A stretch of 64,000 nt of DNA, taken from Actinokineospora sp. NBRC 105648. Lineage in GTDB: Bacteria; Actinomycetota; Actinomycetes; Mycobacteriales; Pseudonocardiaceae. Below, piece after piece: positions 1-11,855 of the stretch. The notes beneath the pieces were generated by a model. The model did no database searches, was not told the DNA's origin, and was given only the letters and a program-made list of their open reading frames with translations. The translations under genes and the position numbers were made by a program. Numbering within the stretch: position 1 is the stretch's first letter; every line of letters starts with the position of its first letter. The stretch is from contig NZ_BSTR01000005.1 in NCBI RefSeq assembly GCF_030269645.1, positions 56,503-120,502 on the forward strand, in the 5' to 3' direction.

Positions 1-3000
1 TTCATCAGCTCCTGCGGCGAGAGCTTGCCGACGTCCGCGGGCAGGCCCAGCGCCGCCGCGACCTGCGGGCTGATCGGGATCGCCTTGAGGGTGCGCGGGA
101 AGACGCCGCCGCCCTCGCTGATCAGCGAGCGGTCGTAGTCGTCCCAGGACGAGCGCGGCAGCTCGAAGAGCCGCTTGCGCTCGTTGAAGCCGACCGCCGG
201 GTTGGGGTTCGGGTCGATGAACACGTGCCGGTGGTCGAAGGCGGCCACCAGGCGGATGTGCTCGGAGAGCAGCATGCCGTTGCCGAACACGTCACCGGAC
301 ATGTCGCCGACGCCGACCACGGTGAACGCCTCGGTCTGGGTGTCCAGACCGAGCTCGCGGAAGTGCCGCTTCACGCTCTCCCACGCGCCCTTGGCGGTGA
401 TGCCCATGGCCTTGTGGTCGTAGCCGACCGAGCCGCCGCTGGCGAACGCGTCGCCCAGCCAGAAGCCGCGGCTCATCGCGACCTCGTTGGCGATGTCGGA
501 GAAGGTGGCGGTGCCCTTGTCCGCGGCGACCACCAGGTAGGTGTCGTCGGGGTCGTAGCGGACCACGCCCCTGGCGGGCACGACCTGCCCGGCCTGCAGG
601 TTGTCGGTGAGGTCGAGCAGGCCGGAGATGAACATCCGGTAGCAGGCGATGCCCTCGGCCAGGAACGCCTCGCGGTCCAGGCTCGGGTCGCCGGTGGGCG
701 CGGCCGGGCGCTTGACCACGAACCCGCCCTTGGCGCCGACCGGGACGATCACCGCGTTCTTGACCGCCTGCGCCTTGACCAGACCCAGGACCTCGGTGCG
801 GAAGTCCTCCCTGCGGTCCGACCAGCGCAGACCGCCGCGGGCGACCGAGCCGAAGCGCAGGTGCACGCCCTCGACCCGGGGGGAGTAGACGAAGATCTCG
901 AACCGCGGCCGCGGCTCGGGCAGCTCCGGCACCGCGCGCGGCTCCAGCTTCACCGCCAGGTACGGCCGGGGCGCGCCGTCGGCGTCGCGGACGTAGTAGT
1001 TCGTGCGCAGCGTCGCCCGGATGACGGTGAGCAGGCTGCGCAGGATCCGGTCCTCGTCGAGGCTGGTGACCCCGTCGATCAACTCGGTGATCTCGGCCGC
1101 CTGCGCGGTGGCGTGGCCGCCGCGGGCCTGCTCGGAGAGCGTGGGGTCGAAGCAGTTCTCGAAGAACCGGACCAGCGCGGTGGCGACCGGGGTGTGCGCC
1201 AGGACTGCGTCCTCGATGTACTCCTGCGAGTACGGCGTGCCCGCCTGGCGCAGGTAGCGCGAGTAGGCGCGCAGGATCGCGGCCTGGCGCCAGGTGAGGC
1301 ACCCGCGCAGGACCAGGGCGTTGAACCGGTCCGGCTCGGCCTCACCGCGCCAGATCGCGGCGAACGCGTCCTGGAAGTCGACCTTGATCCGGTCGAGCTG
1401 CTCGGCCGTGCGGCCCTCGAGCACCGCGGGCTCGATGCGCAGCCCGAAGTCGTAGATCCACCAGCGGGTGCCGTCCTCGCGGCGCAGCTCGTACGGGCGC
1501 TCGTCGACGACCTCGACGCCCATGTTCTGCAGCACCGGCAGCACCTGCGAGAGCGTGACACCGCCGCCGGTCAGGTAGAGCTTGAAGCGGCGGTCACCCG
1601 GCGCGGCGTCCTTGGGGACGTAGAAGGACATCCCCAGGTCGTCGTCCGAGGACAGGCTCTGCAACCGGCGCAGGTCGGCGAGCGCCTCGGTGGCGGTGAA
1701 GTCCTCCTTGTAGGCCTCCGGGAACACGCTGGCGAAGCGCTGCCCCTGCTCGGTGGCCGACTCCACCCCGGTGCCCGACCCCGCGTCGAGCTGCCCCCGC
1801 TGCTCGGCGAAGACGGCCTCGACCATCCGGTCTTCCCAGCTGCGCACGGCCTCGGTGAGCCGCTCCTGGATGCGCTGCACGTCCGGGTCGACGTGCCTGC
1901 CCGGGTCGGTGTGCACGATGAAGTACACCTGCGCCAGCGGGGTCTCCCCCACCCGCGTGCTGAACTCCAGGTTCGTGCCGCCGAGCTCGTCGAGCAGCAC
2001 CTCCTGCATGGCGATGCGGGAGGTGGTCGTGTAGCGGTCGCGCGGGATGAACACCAGGCAGGAGAAGAACCGCGCGTACGGGTCGCGGCGCAGGAACAGG
2101 CGCAGCCTGCGCCGGTCGGCCAGGGCCAGCACGCCGGTGGCGGTGGCGTAGAGCGACTCGGCGCTGGTGGAGAACAGCTCGGTGCGCGGCCAGTTCTGGA
2201 TGACCTCCAGCATCCGCTGCCCGGAGTAGGACTCCATCGGGAAGCCGGCCTGGTGGATCACCTCGCGCACCCGGCGGGCCACGACCGGGATGTCGAGCAC
2301 GTCCTCGTGCAGCGCGTTCGTGGTGAACACGCCGAGGAAGCGGTGCTCGCCGGAGACCTCGCCGTCGGGGCCGAAGGTCTTCACGCCGACGTAGTACGGG
2401 TAGGTCGAGCGGTGCACCGTGGACGGGGCACTGGCCTCGGTGAGCACTAACAGGCTCGGCGCGAGCGCGTGCGCCAGCGCGTCCGGGCCCGCGGTGAGGC
2501 TGCGCGCGGCCAGGCTGTCCTGGCGCAGCACCCCCAGGCCACTGGCCAGCACGGCGCGCAGGGCGGGCTCGCCGTCCTCGCCGCTGGGGACCAGCTCGTT
2601 CTTGCGGTAGCCCAGGAACGTGAAGTGGCCCTCGGCCAGCCAGCGCAGCAGGGCGGCGCCGTCGTGCACCTGCGCCGCGTCCAGCGGTGGCGGGTTCTCC
2701 TCCAGCTCGCGGGCCAGCGAGGTGGCGGTGGTCATCATCTTGTCGGTGTCCTCGACGACCTCGCGGACGTCGTTGAGCACGCTGAGCAGGCCGGTCTCGA
2801 TCTCCCGGGCGCGGTCGGCGTCGGTGAGCAGGTCGACCTCGATGTACATCCACGACTCGGCGAAGGCGTCCGCGGGCGGCGCGTCCGGGTCGCAGGTCGG
2901 CAGGGCCTCCTTGAGGTCGCCGGTCAGGTCGCGGCGCACCACGACGATCGGGTGCACCACCCGCTGCACCTGCACCCCGCGGCGCACCAGCTCGGCGCTG

Positions 3001-3377
3001 ACGGACTCGACGAGGTAGGGCATGTCGTCGGTGACGATCTGCACGACCGAGCCGTCGGCGCGCCAGCCGTCGGTGGCCGCGGTGGGGTTGAGCATCCGGA
3101 CCGCGGGGCGGCCCTTCACCCGCCGCTCGGCGAGCTGCAGGTGCGAGCGGACGGCGCCGACGAGGTCCACCGGCTGGTCGTCGAGGACCTCCTCCGGCGG
3201 GACGTAGCGGAAGTACAGGCGCAGCAGGTCCGCGATGTCGGGCGCCTGCTGCGCGGCCCGCTCGATGAGGTCGTCTCTGGTCTGTTCCGGGCTGGTGTTG
3301 ACCGGCCGTCCGGCCGACTCCGAGCCGTCGACGCTGACGGCTCCGTCGGTGCGGGACGAATATCCAGTCGAGGTCAT
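1..3377 (-). CDS. gdh: NAD-dependent glutamate dehydrogenase, large type (C-terminus outside window)
   Basis: Oxidative deamination of glutamate to 2-oxoglutarate with NAD, in the cytosol. The first 1,125 residues are present. The family is about 1,600 residues long, so roughly 500 C-terminal residues lie beyond position 1. The catalytic-domain motif PVGAKGGFV lies near residue 880 and the nucleotide-binding motif GVGDMSGDVFGNGM near residue 1,020. The N-terminal part (for example DDMPYLVESV) matches the regulatory region of large GDHs. The ATG at 3377 begins MTSTGYSSRTD and is the first good start in frame. Frame continuity to the window edge was checked by hand. A 265-bp gap separates it from the next minus-strand gene, so it probably has its own promoter. 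Confidence 0.93.
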   Translation of the reverse strand, partial: MTSTGYSSRTDGAVSVDGSESAGRPVNTSPEQTRDDLIERAAQQAPDIADLLRLYFRYVPPEEVLDDQPVDLVGAVRSHLQLAERRVKGRPAVRMLNPTAATDGWRADGSVVQIVTDDMPYLVESVSAELVRRGVQVQRVVHPIVVVRRDLTGDLKEALPTCDPDAPPADAFAESWMYIEVDLLTDADRAREIETGLLSVLNDVREVVEDTDKMMTTATSLARELEENPPPLDAAQVHDGAALLRWLAEGHFTFLGYRKNELVPSGEDGEPALRAVLASGLGVLRQDSLAARSLTAGPDALAHALAPSLLVLTEASAPSTVHRSTYPYYVGVKTFGPDGEVSGEHRFLGVFTTNALHEDVLDIPVVARRVREVIHQAGFPMESYSGQRMLEVIQNWPRTELFSTSAESLYATATGVLALADRRRLRLFLRRDPYARFFSCLVFIPRDRYTTTSRIAMQEVLLDELGGTNLEFSTRVGETPLAQVYFIVHTDPGRHVDPDVQRIQERLTEAVRSWEDRMVEAVFAEQRGQLDAGSGTGVESATEQGQRFASVFPEAYKEDFTATEALADLRRLQSLSSDDDLGMSFYVPKDAAPGDRRFKLYLTGGGVTLSQVLPVLQNMGVEVVDERPYELRREDGTRWWIYDFGLRIEPAVLEGRTAEQLDRIKVDFQDAFAAIWRGEAEPDRFNALVLRGCLTWRQAAILRAYSRYLRQAGTPYSQEYIEDAVLAHTPVATALVRFFENCFDPTLSEQARGGHATAQAAEITELIDGVTSLDEDRILRSLLTVIRATLRTNYYVRDADGAPRPYLAVKLEPRAVPELPEPRPRFEIFVYSPRVEGVHLRFGSVARGGLRWSDRREDFRTEVLGLVKAQAVKNAVIVPVGAKGGFVVKRPAAPTGDPSLDREAFLAEGIACYRMFISGLLDLTDNLQAGQVVPARGVVRYDPDDTYLVVAADKGTATFSDIANEVAMSRGFWLGDAFASGGSVGYDHKAMGITAKGAWESVKRHFRELGLDTQTEAFTVVGVGDMSGDVFGNGMLLSEHIRLVAAFDHRHVFIDPNPNPAVGFNERKRLFELPRSSWDDYDRSLISEGGGVFPRTLKAIPISPQVAAALGLPADVGKLSPQELM

Positions 3378-3642
3378 TGTGTCCTTGGCTCCACGCTTGG
3401 CGGCACGCCGCTGTGCCGCATGCACCCCACACACTAGTGCCGTCCGGGCCCCGGCCCGCAGGTCGGGATCGAGCGGCCCAGCGGGTGAAATGCTGTTTTC
3501 CAGTACGGGAACTACCTGTTCCGCCTACCGTGGCACGTCGGTCACCTGCGCGTGTCCTGATGTCGAAAATCCACCTGAGACCGTGCCGCACCCGTTGCGC
3601 CGTCGGCAGCCGCTTTCCGCCCTCGTCCGCCTTTGTTCGCCG

Positions 3643-6600
3643 CTATCCGCCGCTGTCGATGTCCGCGGGCGCCCATTCGGACGAACGGTGCCTGCCGCGG
3701 ATGCCACTGGGCGGGGTGGGCAACCCGGAGAGATCGGTCCGGCGCGCCTCCCCCGGGGCGGGCTCGGCGGCGCGCGCGTCGGTCGTCCAGCGATCGGACA
3801 ACCGGTCGGCGGGCTGCCAGTCGTCGGTGTCCCCGGTGGGGAAGGACCGCCACGTCCCGGTGGCCTGGCCCACGGGTTGCCCACCTCGCGCGTCGGTGGA
3901 TCTTGCGTCGGTGTCTCTTGCGTCGGTGTTCGAGTCGGCGGAGTGCCTGCGTTGGGCGCGGGAGGTGGTGGAGCCCGGCCAGTTCGGCTGCGGATCCCGC
4001 TCGTCCGCCGATGCGCCGCGCGGGTCTGGCCACTCGGTGTGCGGATCTTGGGCGTGCGCCGAGCTTTGCCAGGGGGCGGAGTCCGCGCCTGGGTGATCCC
4101 GGTCGGCCTCGCCCGGCCAGGGCTCGGCGGGCGGTTCGGGGGCGCGCCTGCGGCCGGTACCGGGGGCGCGGTGGTGACCACTGCTCGACGGGTCGTCGGC
4201 GTGCGCGGGCGGGACTGCGGCGTGTGCGGACGGCGACTGGCGGTGCGCGCCGTCGGCGAGTGCGGGAGTGGACGGGGGGTCGGCGGGCAGGAGGTCGAGA
4301 GTCGAGGGGTTGGCAGGCGACGGGTTGGCAGGCGAGGGGTCGGCTGCGGGCCAGTGCTCGCTGAGCTGCCGCAACTCCGGCGAGCGGAGCAGGTCGGCCA
4401 GCTTCACAGGTTCAGTGAGGTCGTCGACGTCCTCGTCGTCGCCGGTGGACGTGTCGGGGGTGGGGGCCGGTGGCCAGCCCTCGTCGGACCAGCGGGCGGC
4501 GTCGGACTCGGCGTCACCGGTGGGCCCACCGTCGGGCTGGGTCGCCTGGAACGCGACCAGCGCCTCGGCGAGCAGCTCGGCGAGACCGCTGGAGTGGGTC
4601 CGGTCCCGCCTGCTGCTGGGCGGCCGCCGCCTGCGGGTGGGCAGGGTCTGGCGATCCGCCGCTGGATCGCGGGCGGGATCGTCCCGCTGGTCCGGATCGT
4701 CTCCCTGGTCCGGATCGTCACGGTGGGCTGGATCGTCACGGTGGTCAGCCGGACTCGCGTCCCCGGCTGTGGACGTGACCGGGGTCGGTGTGGGCTCGGG
4801 GTCGGGCGGCGCGGACAGCCGCGCGGAGTCGGGTTCGGCCGGGGTGGTGGCGGCGAGGGCGGACGCGCGCGGCAGGCCGCGCAACCGGGCCGCGAAATCG
4901 ATGGCCCGGCGGTCGGCGATGTCAGCCGCCCGGGCTGCCTCCGGGGTGGGCTTGGCGACAGTGCCCGCGTTGGCGGTGTTGGAGTTTTCCCTTGTGCCAG
5001 AGGGTTTCTGTTGCGTCGCGACCGGGTCAGCGGACTCCGGCCTGGCGCGACGACCAGTGGAAGAAGGCTCCGCGGTGGACTGCGGGTCTGGGTGGGTGGG
5101 CTCGGGTTGGACGCGACGAGCGGGCGCGTCTGCTGTCCTGGGTGCGCCGGGTGCCGCGGCTGTCTTGGGTGCGTCGAGTGCTGCGGCGGTCGGCAGCGCG
5201 GTGGATTCGGGTGCGTCGGGCTTGGCTCGACGACCGCCCGCGGCGGTGTGAGTGGTCGGCGGGGGGTCGACCTCGGGGGTGCCCGGGGCGCCGGGAGTGG
5301 GGATCTCGGACGGGTCCGGGGGTTCGGGGATCTCCGGAGTCGGGGGCTCCGGGGTCTCAGGGCTCACCGTGCGGCCGGGGGGCTGGGGGATGTCCGGCCC
5401 GACGGGCGGCTCGGGGATCGTGGCGCGGGCCTGGCTCGCGGGGGTGCTGGAAGCGGTGGACTCCTGGGCGGGAGTGTCAGCGGTTGACGTCGGGGCACCT
5501 AGGCGGGGCGCGTCCAAAGGACCGGACAGGTGCGGCCCGGGCTCTGCGCGCCGGGCGATGACGGCGGAAGGGGTGAGGGGGGCGGTGGGGCCCTCGTCCC
5601 AGGGGAAGCTGTCGAACACCCCCATCGACGGGGGCAGCATCGGGGGCGCGGGCAGATCGGTGCCGACCAATGCGTTGGGGTCGAAGTAGTACTCGTCGTC
5701 GTCCGGGGCGCGACGCCTGCCGCCCGATCCCTCAGCGCTGACACCGAAGCGGCTCAGGACGGACTGGGCATCGGCGGTGCCCTCGGAGTCCTTCGGGGAC
5801 ACCGAACCCGGATCATCCACAGTGGACTCACCGGCCGCCTTGGCTCGGCGGGCAGCCCGGCGACCGTGCGCGGTGGCGGCGTCGATCTCCTGCGCGCCAA
5901 TGCCTCCAGGGGTGGCAGCCGTGGACGTGGCGGCGGGGATGTGCCCGACATCGCCATGTCGCGGAGTCGTGCCGGGGGTGTCAGAGGTGTCGCTACGCCG
6001 GGGCGTGCCAGCAGCGGTGTCGGGGACCGCACTACGCCCCGCGGGGACGGACGTATCGGCGGTATCGCTACGCCGCACCGTGGTGGCGGGGGTGTCGGCA
6101 GCGTCGCTACTCCGCGCCGTGCCAGCGGCTGTATCGGCGATGTCGCTGCCCCATGGTGTAGTGGCAGGGGTGCCGAGGGGATCGCCGCGTCGCGCGGTGG
6201 CAGCGCTATCGCTGCGGCGCGGTGAGGTGGCCGGCCGGTCGACAGCAGCGCTACGACGCGGCGTGCCGGCAGAGGCGTCGGTGGTGCCACTGCCCCACTG
6301 CGTGGTGGCAGGAGTATCCGCGGTGTCGCTACGGCGTGGGGTGGTTGGCAGGTCTGCCGCGGCATTGCGCTGCGGCGTTCCTGCGGAGGGATCGGTGGTG
6401 TCGCTGCGCCACTGCGTCGTGGCAGGGGTGTCGAGGAGGTCGCTGCGGCGGGCCGGGGTATCGCTGGGGCTTGGCGTGGTGGCCGTGGCCGGTGGGTGGT
6501 GGGCACCGGAGGCGGTGCCGGTGTTGGGGGTCGGTTGGTCAGAGGTGTCCGGGGTGTTCGCCGGTGGTTCGGCGGCGTGGCTTCGGCGCACGCCGCCGGA

Positions 6601-9600
6601 GAAGTGGTGGACAGCGGCATCGCCGGCGGGTGAGCCCTGCCGAGGAATGGCGGTAGACCGGCGTGGGCGGCGGCGCTGTTCGTCCGACATCGGTGGCTGG
6701 TTGGTGTTGTCGGAGGTGAACTCCGCGTTCGCTCGGGCCCGCAGCTCGGACAGCAGGGCTTCGGCGGTGCCCTCGGTGGCCGAGTCGGCGCTCAGCCGTG
6801 CCTGTATCCCGGACGGCCTGGCGGTCTCCCGCGCGCGCCGCCCCGGCGGGTCGGCGATCGCCCAGGGACTGTCTTCGACCGGCGAGTCGACGGCGGTGTC
6901 CGCGGCCGCCTCGGCGGAGCGGGGTGGCCGGTGCGCCGTGGACGAATCACCGACGGGTTCGGACCGGTCGCGGCTCGACGACCACGATGGGGCCCTCGTG
7001 GAGTCGGCGGGCGCAGAACCGGCGAGCGCTGAGTCAGCGAGCGTGGAGTCGGCGGGCGCGGAACCGGCGGGCGTGGAGTCGGCAGGTGTGAAATTGGCGG
7101 GCTTGGAGTCGGCAGGCGCGTGCTCTGCCGACGGGTTGGCCGCTGGGCCGTGGCTCGGCGACCGGGATGAAGTTGTCGCGGGGTGTGTGGGTGTCTGCTC
7201 GGCGGGCGACTCGGCTATTGGTTCCGCGGCGGCGTGGCTCGGCGACCAAGGTGCGCGGGTGGTTGAGTCCGTGGGGGGCCCCACGTTCGACGAGTCCTTT
7301 GTCGACAGTGACGGGTCCGTGGTGTCGAACCGCCTTCTTGGCGATGGCCGCGAGTCCGAGGTGGCAGGGGTGAGCCGGTCGGGACCCTGGGCGGACGGCG
7401 AGCCAGCGGCTGCTGTCTGCTGGCGCAGGGCCTCGCGGGCCGCGAGGACGCCGGGGCTCGCGGCGCGTTTGCCGGGCAGGATCGGCAGGGTTGGTGAGTC
7501 CTCGGCATCCGCCGGGTCCGCTCCGGTGAACCTCCGGGCGGCGCCCGCCTTGGCCTGGGCGGCGCGCCGGAGGTTGTCGGCGCGGCGCGGGACCACCGGG
7601 GCCGGGGCCGTGACGTCGAGGGTGGTCAACGCGTTGCGGGCGGCGAGGAGCAGCGGCTCGATGCCCTCATCAGGGCCGTCGGGGGTACCCGGCCGGGCGG
7701 CGACACCGGTGCGGATGGTCAGTTCCTGGCCGTGGTCGTCGATGAGCCAGTGCGCCTCTTCGGCGGTCTCGCGGATGGCGGTGGCCAGTTGTTCGGCCTC
7801 GTCGAGGGTGGTCTCGGGCAACAGCACCGCGAACTCGCCGCGGTCGGAGCGGAGGAGTTCGGCCGTGCCGGGGGCCAGGTCTCGGACGTGCGTGGCCAGC
7901 GCGTTCAGCGTGACCTCGCCGCCGACCGGCACCGGCGCCTCGATCGGCTCCACCGGGTCGGCCACACCCACCGGACTGATCCGCACCAACACGGCCGCGA
8001 ACAACGCCGCGGACAGGTCGGTCACCTCGTCCGCGCGACCGGTGTCGGCTCGACCGGCTCCGGGGCGGCCGAACTCACCGCGGCTGGAAGCACTGCGGCT
8101 GACGTCGTCGAGGCCGGCGTCAGTGCGGCTGAAGTCAGAGCGGCTGGAAGCACTGCGGCTGGAGTCAGTACGGCTGGACTCAGTGCCACCGGGCTGCTCG
8201 TGTCCGGACTCGCCACGGCTGGAGACGGTGTGGGCGATGGCGTCCTCGCCTGCGGCGTCGGGTGGTGCCACGGTGTCTTCGGAGCCGGTGGGATCTGCCT
8301 CGCGGCGCCGTGACCCGGTCGGGCGGGGGTCCCCGCCCTCGGGGAAACCACCCTCCTGGTGAGGGGTCGCCGGGAGGGTGGGGGTGCGGTCGACAGCGGC
8401 ACGATCCAGAGCGGCACGGCCGGGATCCGTGCGAGCTGGGCGATCGCGGCCGGGTTCGGAGTTGTCGCCGTCAGGCCCGGTGTGGGCGCCTTCCGCGCGG
8501 CCGGTGTGGGCGCGGGGTGCGTCCGCGCGGCTCGGGCCGGTGCGGTCGGTCTGGGACATGGGTTCGGTGTCGGCGTCGGCGAGGATGGCGGCAGCTCGGT
8601 CCGCCTGCCGCGCGGCGGGGTGTTTCGACGTCGACTGCCGAAGGGCCGCCTGCTTGGCGGCCGCCTGGCGAGCAGCCGCTTGCTTGGCCGCTGCTTGGTA
8701 TGCGGCTGCTTGATTTGTCGCCGCTTGATTTGTCGCCGCTTGACTTGTCGCCGCTTGACTTGTCGCCGCTTGACTTGTGGCTTGATGTGCGGCCGGCTGA
8801 TGAGTGGCCGGTTGACTTGCCGCTGCCAGTTTCGCCGCCGCGAGTTTGGCCGCGGCCTGTTTGAGCGCGGCCTGTTGCAGCGCTGACTGCCTGACCGTGG
8901 CTTGGCCCGGCCCGGACTTGCCCTGTCGGGTTCCCTGCTGCGCAGGCACCGCGACCGCCGCGGGGCGGACTGTGTTGCGTAGCAAGGAAATCACGTTCTC
9001 CGCGTCGTGGACCGCGCCTACCTCGGCGGTCAGCGCGGACCGGGCCGCCTCGCCCGCGCGGAGGTAGCGGTATTCCGCGGCTCGCGCGGATCGCAGGGCG
9101 TGCAGGGCCTCGGTGGCGTGGGACGCCTCCTCCTCCGCGTGCGCCAGGAACGTCCACGCGTCGGCCTGCAGTGAGTCGAGGCCGTGGCGTTCCGCGCTGC
9201 GCACCACGTCGGTTAGCAGGGCCCGGCCGTGCTCGGCACGACCCGAGGGCAGCAGGACGCGGGTGGCCAGGGCGAGTCGCATCCGGCCCAGGGCCATCGC
9301 CGAGGTCGCCCGCACGGGTTCCAACAGGGCCGTGGCGGCCACCCGGGACGCCTCGTCGACGTCACCGTCGTCGAGCAGCGCGCAGACCAGTTCGAGCACG
9401 AGTCGCGACCGGACCAGGCCGCCCTCGGTGCCCGTGTCGGCGACGCGGTTGAGCAGGGAGAGCCCCTCCCGCGCGGACTCGGTGGCGGCCTCGGTGTCGC
9501 CGTGCCTGCGGTGGTAGGACGACGCGCGCACGGCGAGCAGGGACCGTTCCAGCCTGCGCTCGTCCAGACCCAGGTCCTCATCGGCGGCGAGCAGCCGGTC

Positions 9601-10071
9601 GGCCTCGCCGAGTGCGTCCTCCAGGTCGTCGCGACCGCCGACGTGCGCGGCGCAAGCGACGAACTGCCCTAGTGCCGCCGCCCGGACCGCTGGCCGGGCG
9701 GTCTTCGTCTGCAAGACCGGTCGGAGGAACTCGCACCCGACCAACGGCTCGCCGAGCACCCGGGCGCACGCCGCGAGCGCCACCCGGACGGCGGCGGCCT
9801 GGTCGACCTGGCCGCCGCTGGTGACCGCGCGCAGCGCGGCCACCCCCGGCTCGACCGCCTCGGCGTGCCTGCCGAGCCGGACGAGCGCGGTGCCCAGCAG
9901 CACGTGCGCGCGCGTGGCGACCGCGGGCGTGGCGGCGCCGGAGCCGAGCGAGCGCGCGGCGAACTGGACAGCCAGTTCGGGTGCGCTCGACCGCAGGCGA
10001 TCGGCGACGTCGACGAGTGCTTCGCACTCCGACGAGCCCGTGCCCGCGGGTAACTCGTTCCAGGCCGCCAC
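3643..10071 (-). CDS. Giant low-complexity protein: TPR-like N-terminus, degenerate GGDEF-like domain, disordered repeat tail
   Basis: A 2,142-residue protein with a GTG start. Residues 1 to about 370 are alanine/leucine-rich helical repeats resembling TPRs. Residues about 390-480 are a Q/A-rich run of short repeats such as TSQAATSQAATNQAA. Residues about 690-850 resemble a GGDEF domain, but the signature reads SDRGEF in place of GGDEF (followed by AVLLPE), so cyclase activity is unlikely. The rest, about 1,250 residues, is Pro/Ala/Ser/Thr/Arg-rich, with repeats of the type RRSDTADTPATT and PADSTPAGSAPADST, and is probably disordered. No membrane segments are seen. It lies 13 bp downstream of ettA on the same strand and may be co-transcribed with it. 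Function unknown; a degenerate c-di-GMP-related or scaffold role is only a guess. That the whole frame is translated is supported by the uninterrupted frame and the conserved-looking N-terminus. Confidence 0.75.
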   Translation of the reverse strand: MAAWNELPAGTGSSECEALVDVADRLRSSAPELAVQFAARSLGSGAATPAVATRAHVLLGTALVRLGRHAEAVEPGVAALRAVTSGGQVDQAAAVRVALAACARVLGEPLVGCEFLRPVLQTKTARPAVRAAALGQFVACAAHVGGRDDLEDALGEADRLLAADEDLGLDERRLERSLLAVRASSYHRRHGDTEAATESAREGLSLLNRVADTGTEGGLVRSRLVLELVCALLDDGDVDEASRVAATALLEPVRATSAMALGRMRLALATRVLLPSGRAEHGRALLTDVVRSAERHGLDSLQADAWTFLAHAEEEASHATEALHALRSARAAEYRYLRAGEAARSALTAEVGAVHDAENVISLLRNTVRPAAVAVPAQQGTRQGKSGPGQATVRQSALQQAALKQAAAKLAAAKLAAASQPATHQPAAHQATSQAATSQAATSQAATNQAATNQAAAYQAAAKQAAARQAAAKQAALRQSTSKHPAARQADRAAAILADADTEPMSQTDRTGPSRADAPRAHTGRAEGAHTGPDGDNSEPGRDRPARTDPGRAALDRAAVDRTPTLPATPHQEGGFPEGGDPRPTGSRRREADPTGSEDTVAPPDAAGEDAIAHTVSSRGESGHEQPGGTESSRTDSSRSASSRSDFSRTDAGLDDVSRSASSRGEFGRPGAGRADTGRADEVTDLSAALFAAVLVRISPVGVADPVEPIEAPVPVGGEVTLNALATHVRDLAPGTAELLRSDRGEFAVLLPETTLDEAEQLATAIRETAEEAHWLIDDHGQELTIRTGVAARPGTPDGPDEGIEPLLLAARNALTTLDVTAPAPVVPRRADNLRRAAQAKAGAARRFTGADPADAEDSPTLPILPGKRAASPGVLAAREALRQQTAAAGSPSAQGPDRLTPATSDSRPSPRRRFDTTDPSLSTKDSSNVGPPTDSTTRAPWSPSHAAAEPIAESPAEQTPTHPATTSSRSPSHGPAANPSAEHAPADSKPANFTPADSTPAGSAPADSTLADSALAGSAPADSTRAPSWSSSRDRSEPVGDSSTAHRPPRSAEAAADTAVDSPVEDSPWAIADPPGRRARETARPSGIQARLSADSATEGTAEALLSELRARANAEFTSDNTNQPPMSDEQRRRPRRSTAIPRQGSPAGDAAVHHFSGGVRRSHAAEPPANTPDTSDQPTPNTGTASGAHHPPATATTPSPSDTPARRSDLLDTPATTQWRSDTTDPSAGTPQRNAAADLPTTPRRSDTADTPATTQWGSGTTDASAGTPRRSAAVDRPATSPRRSDSAATARRGDPLGTPATTPWGSDIADTAAGTARSSDAADTPATTVRRSDTADTSVPAGRSAVPDTAAGTPRRSDTSDTPGTTPRHGDVGHIPAATSTAATPGGIGAQEIDAATAHGRRAARRAKAAGESTVDDPGSVSPKDSEGTADAQSVLSRFGVSAEGSGGRRRAPDDDEYYFDPNALVGTDLPAPPMLPPSMGVFDSFPWDEGPTAPLTPSAVIARRAEPGPHLSGPLDAPRLGAPTSTADTPAQESTASSTPASQARATIPEPPVGPDIPQPPGRTVSPETPEPPTPEIPEPPDPSEIPTPGAPGTPEVDPPPTTHTAAGGRRAKPDAPESTALPTAAALDAPKTAAAPGAPRTADAPARRVQPEPTHPDPQSTAEPSSTGRRARPESADPVATQQKPSGTRENSNTANAGTVAKPTPEAARAADIADRRAIDFAARLRGLPRASALAATTPAEPDSARLSAPPDPEPTPTPVTSTAGDASPADHRDDPAHRDDPDQGDDPDQRDDPARDPAADRQTLPTRRRRPPSSRRDRTHSSGLAELLAEALVAFQATQPDGGPTGDAESDAARWSDEGWPPAPTPDTSTGDDEDVDDLTEPVKLADLLRSPELRQLSEHWPAADPSPANPSPANPSTLDLLPADPPSTPALADGAHRQSPSAHAAVPPAHADDPSSSGHHRAPGTGRRRAPEPPAEPWPGEADRDHPGADSAPWQSSAHAQDPHTEWPDPRGASADERDPQPNWPGSTTSRAQRRHSADSNTDARDTDARSTDARGGQPVGQATGTWRSFPTGDTDDWQPADRLSDRWTTDARAAEPAPGEARRTDLSGLPTPPSGIRGRHRSSEWAPADIDSGG
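5910..6500 (-). repeat. Coding repeats, consensus about RRSDTADTPATT
   Basis: Within the giant gene the protein repeats about a dozen imperfect units of 12-19 residues built on R-R-S-D-T-A-D-T-P-A-T-T or variants (QWGSGTTDASAGTP, RSSDAADTPATTV). The DNA units are related but diverged, so this is an old coding repeat and not a fresh expansion. Confidence 0.7.
8640..8832 (-). repeat. 15-bp coding repeats encoding (A/T)xQAA units
   Basis: A run of near-identical 15-bp units on the minus strand encodes five-residue blocks ending in QAA (TSQAA, TNQAA, AKQAA, ARQAA). Several neighbouring units around 8710-8780 are identical at DNA level, so the copy number is likely to vary between strains. Confidence 0.75.
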
Positions 10072-10084
10072 GCCGCTCTCCCGT

Positions 10085-11761
<1,677 letters not shown>

Positions 11762-11855
11762 GCTCGCGATCGTAGAGTGGTGGGTCGGCGCCCATGAGCG
11801 CGACCGGGGGGTGCGCGCGGCGGAGCGGGCCGGTACCGCCGAACGGGTTGCCCCG

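Noticed and set aside
225..2450. Long open frame on the plus strand (741 codons)
   Set aside because: It is the antisense shadow of the glutamate dehydrogenase gene; the product is Val/Leu/Arg/Gly-rich and matches nothing, while the minus-strand frame carries clear GDH motifs.
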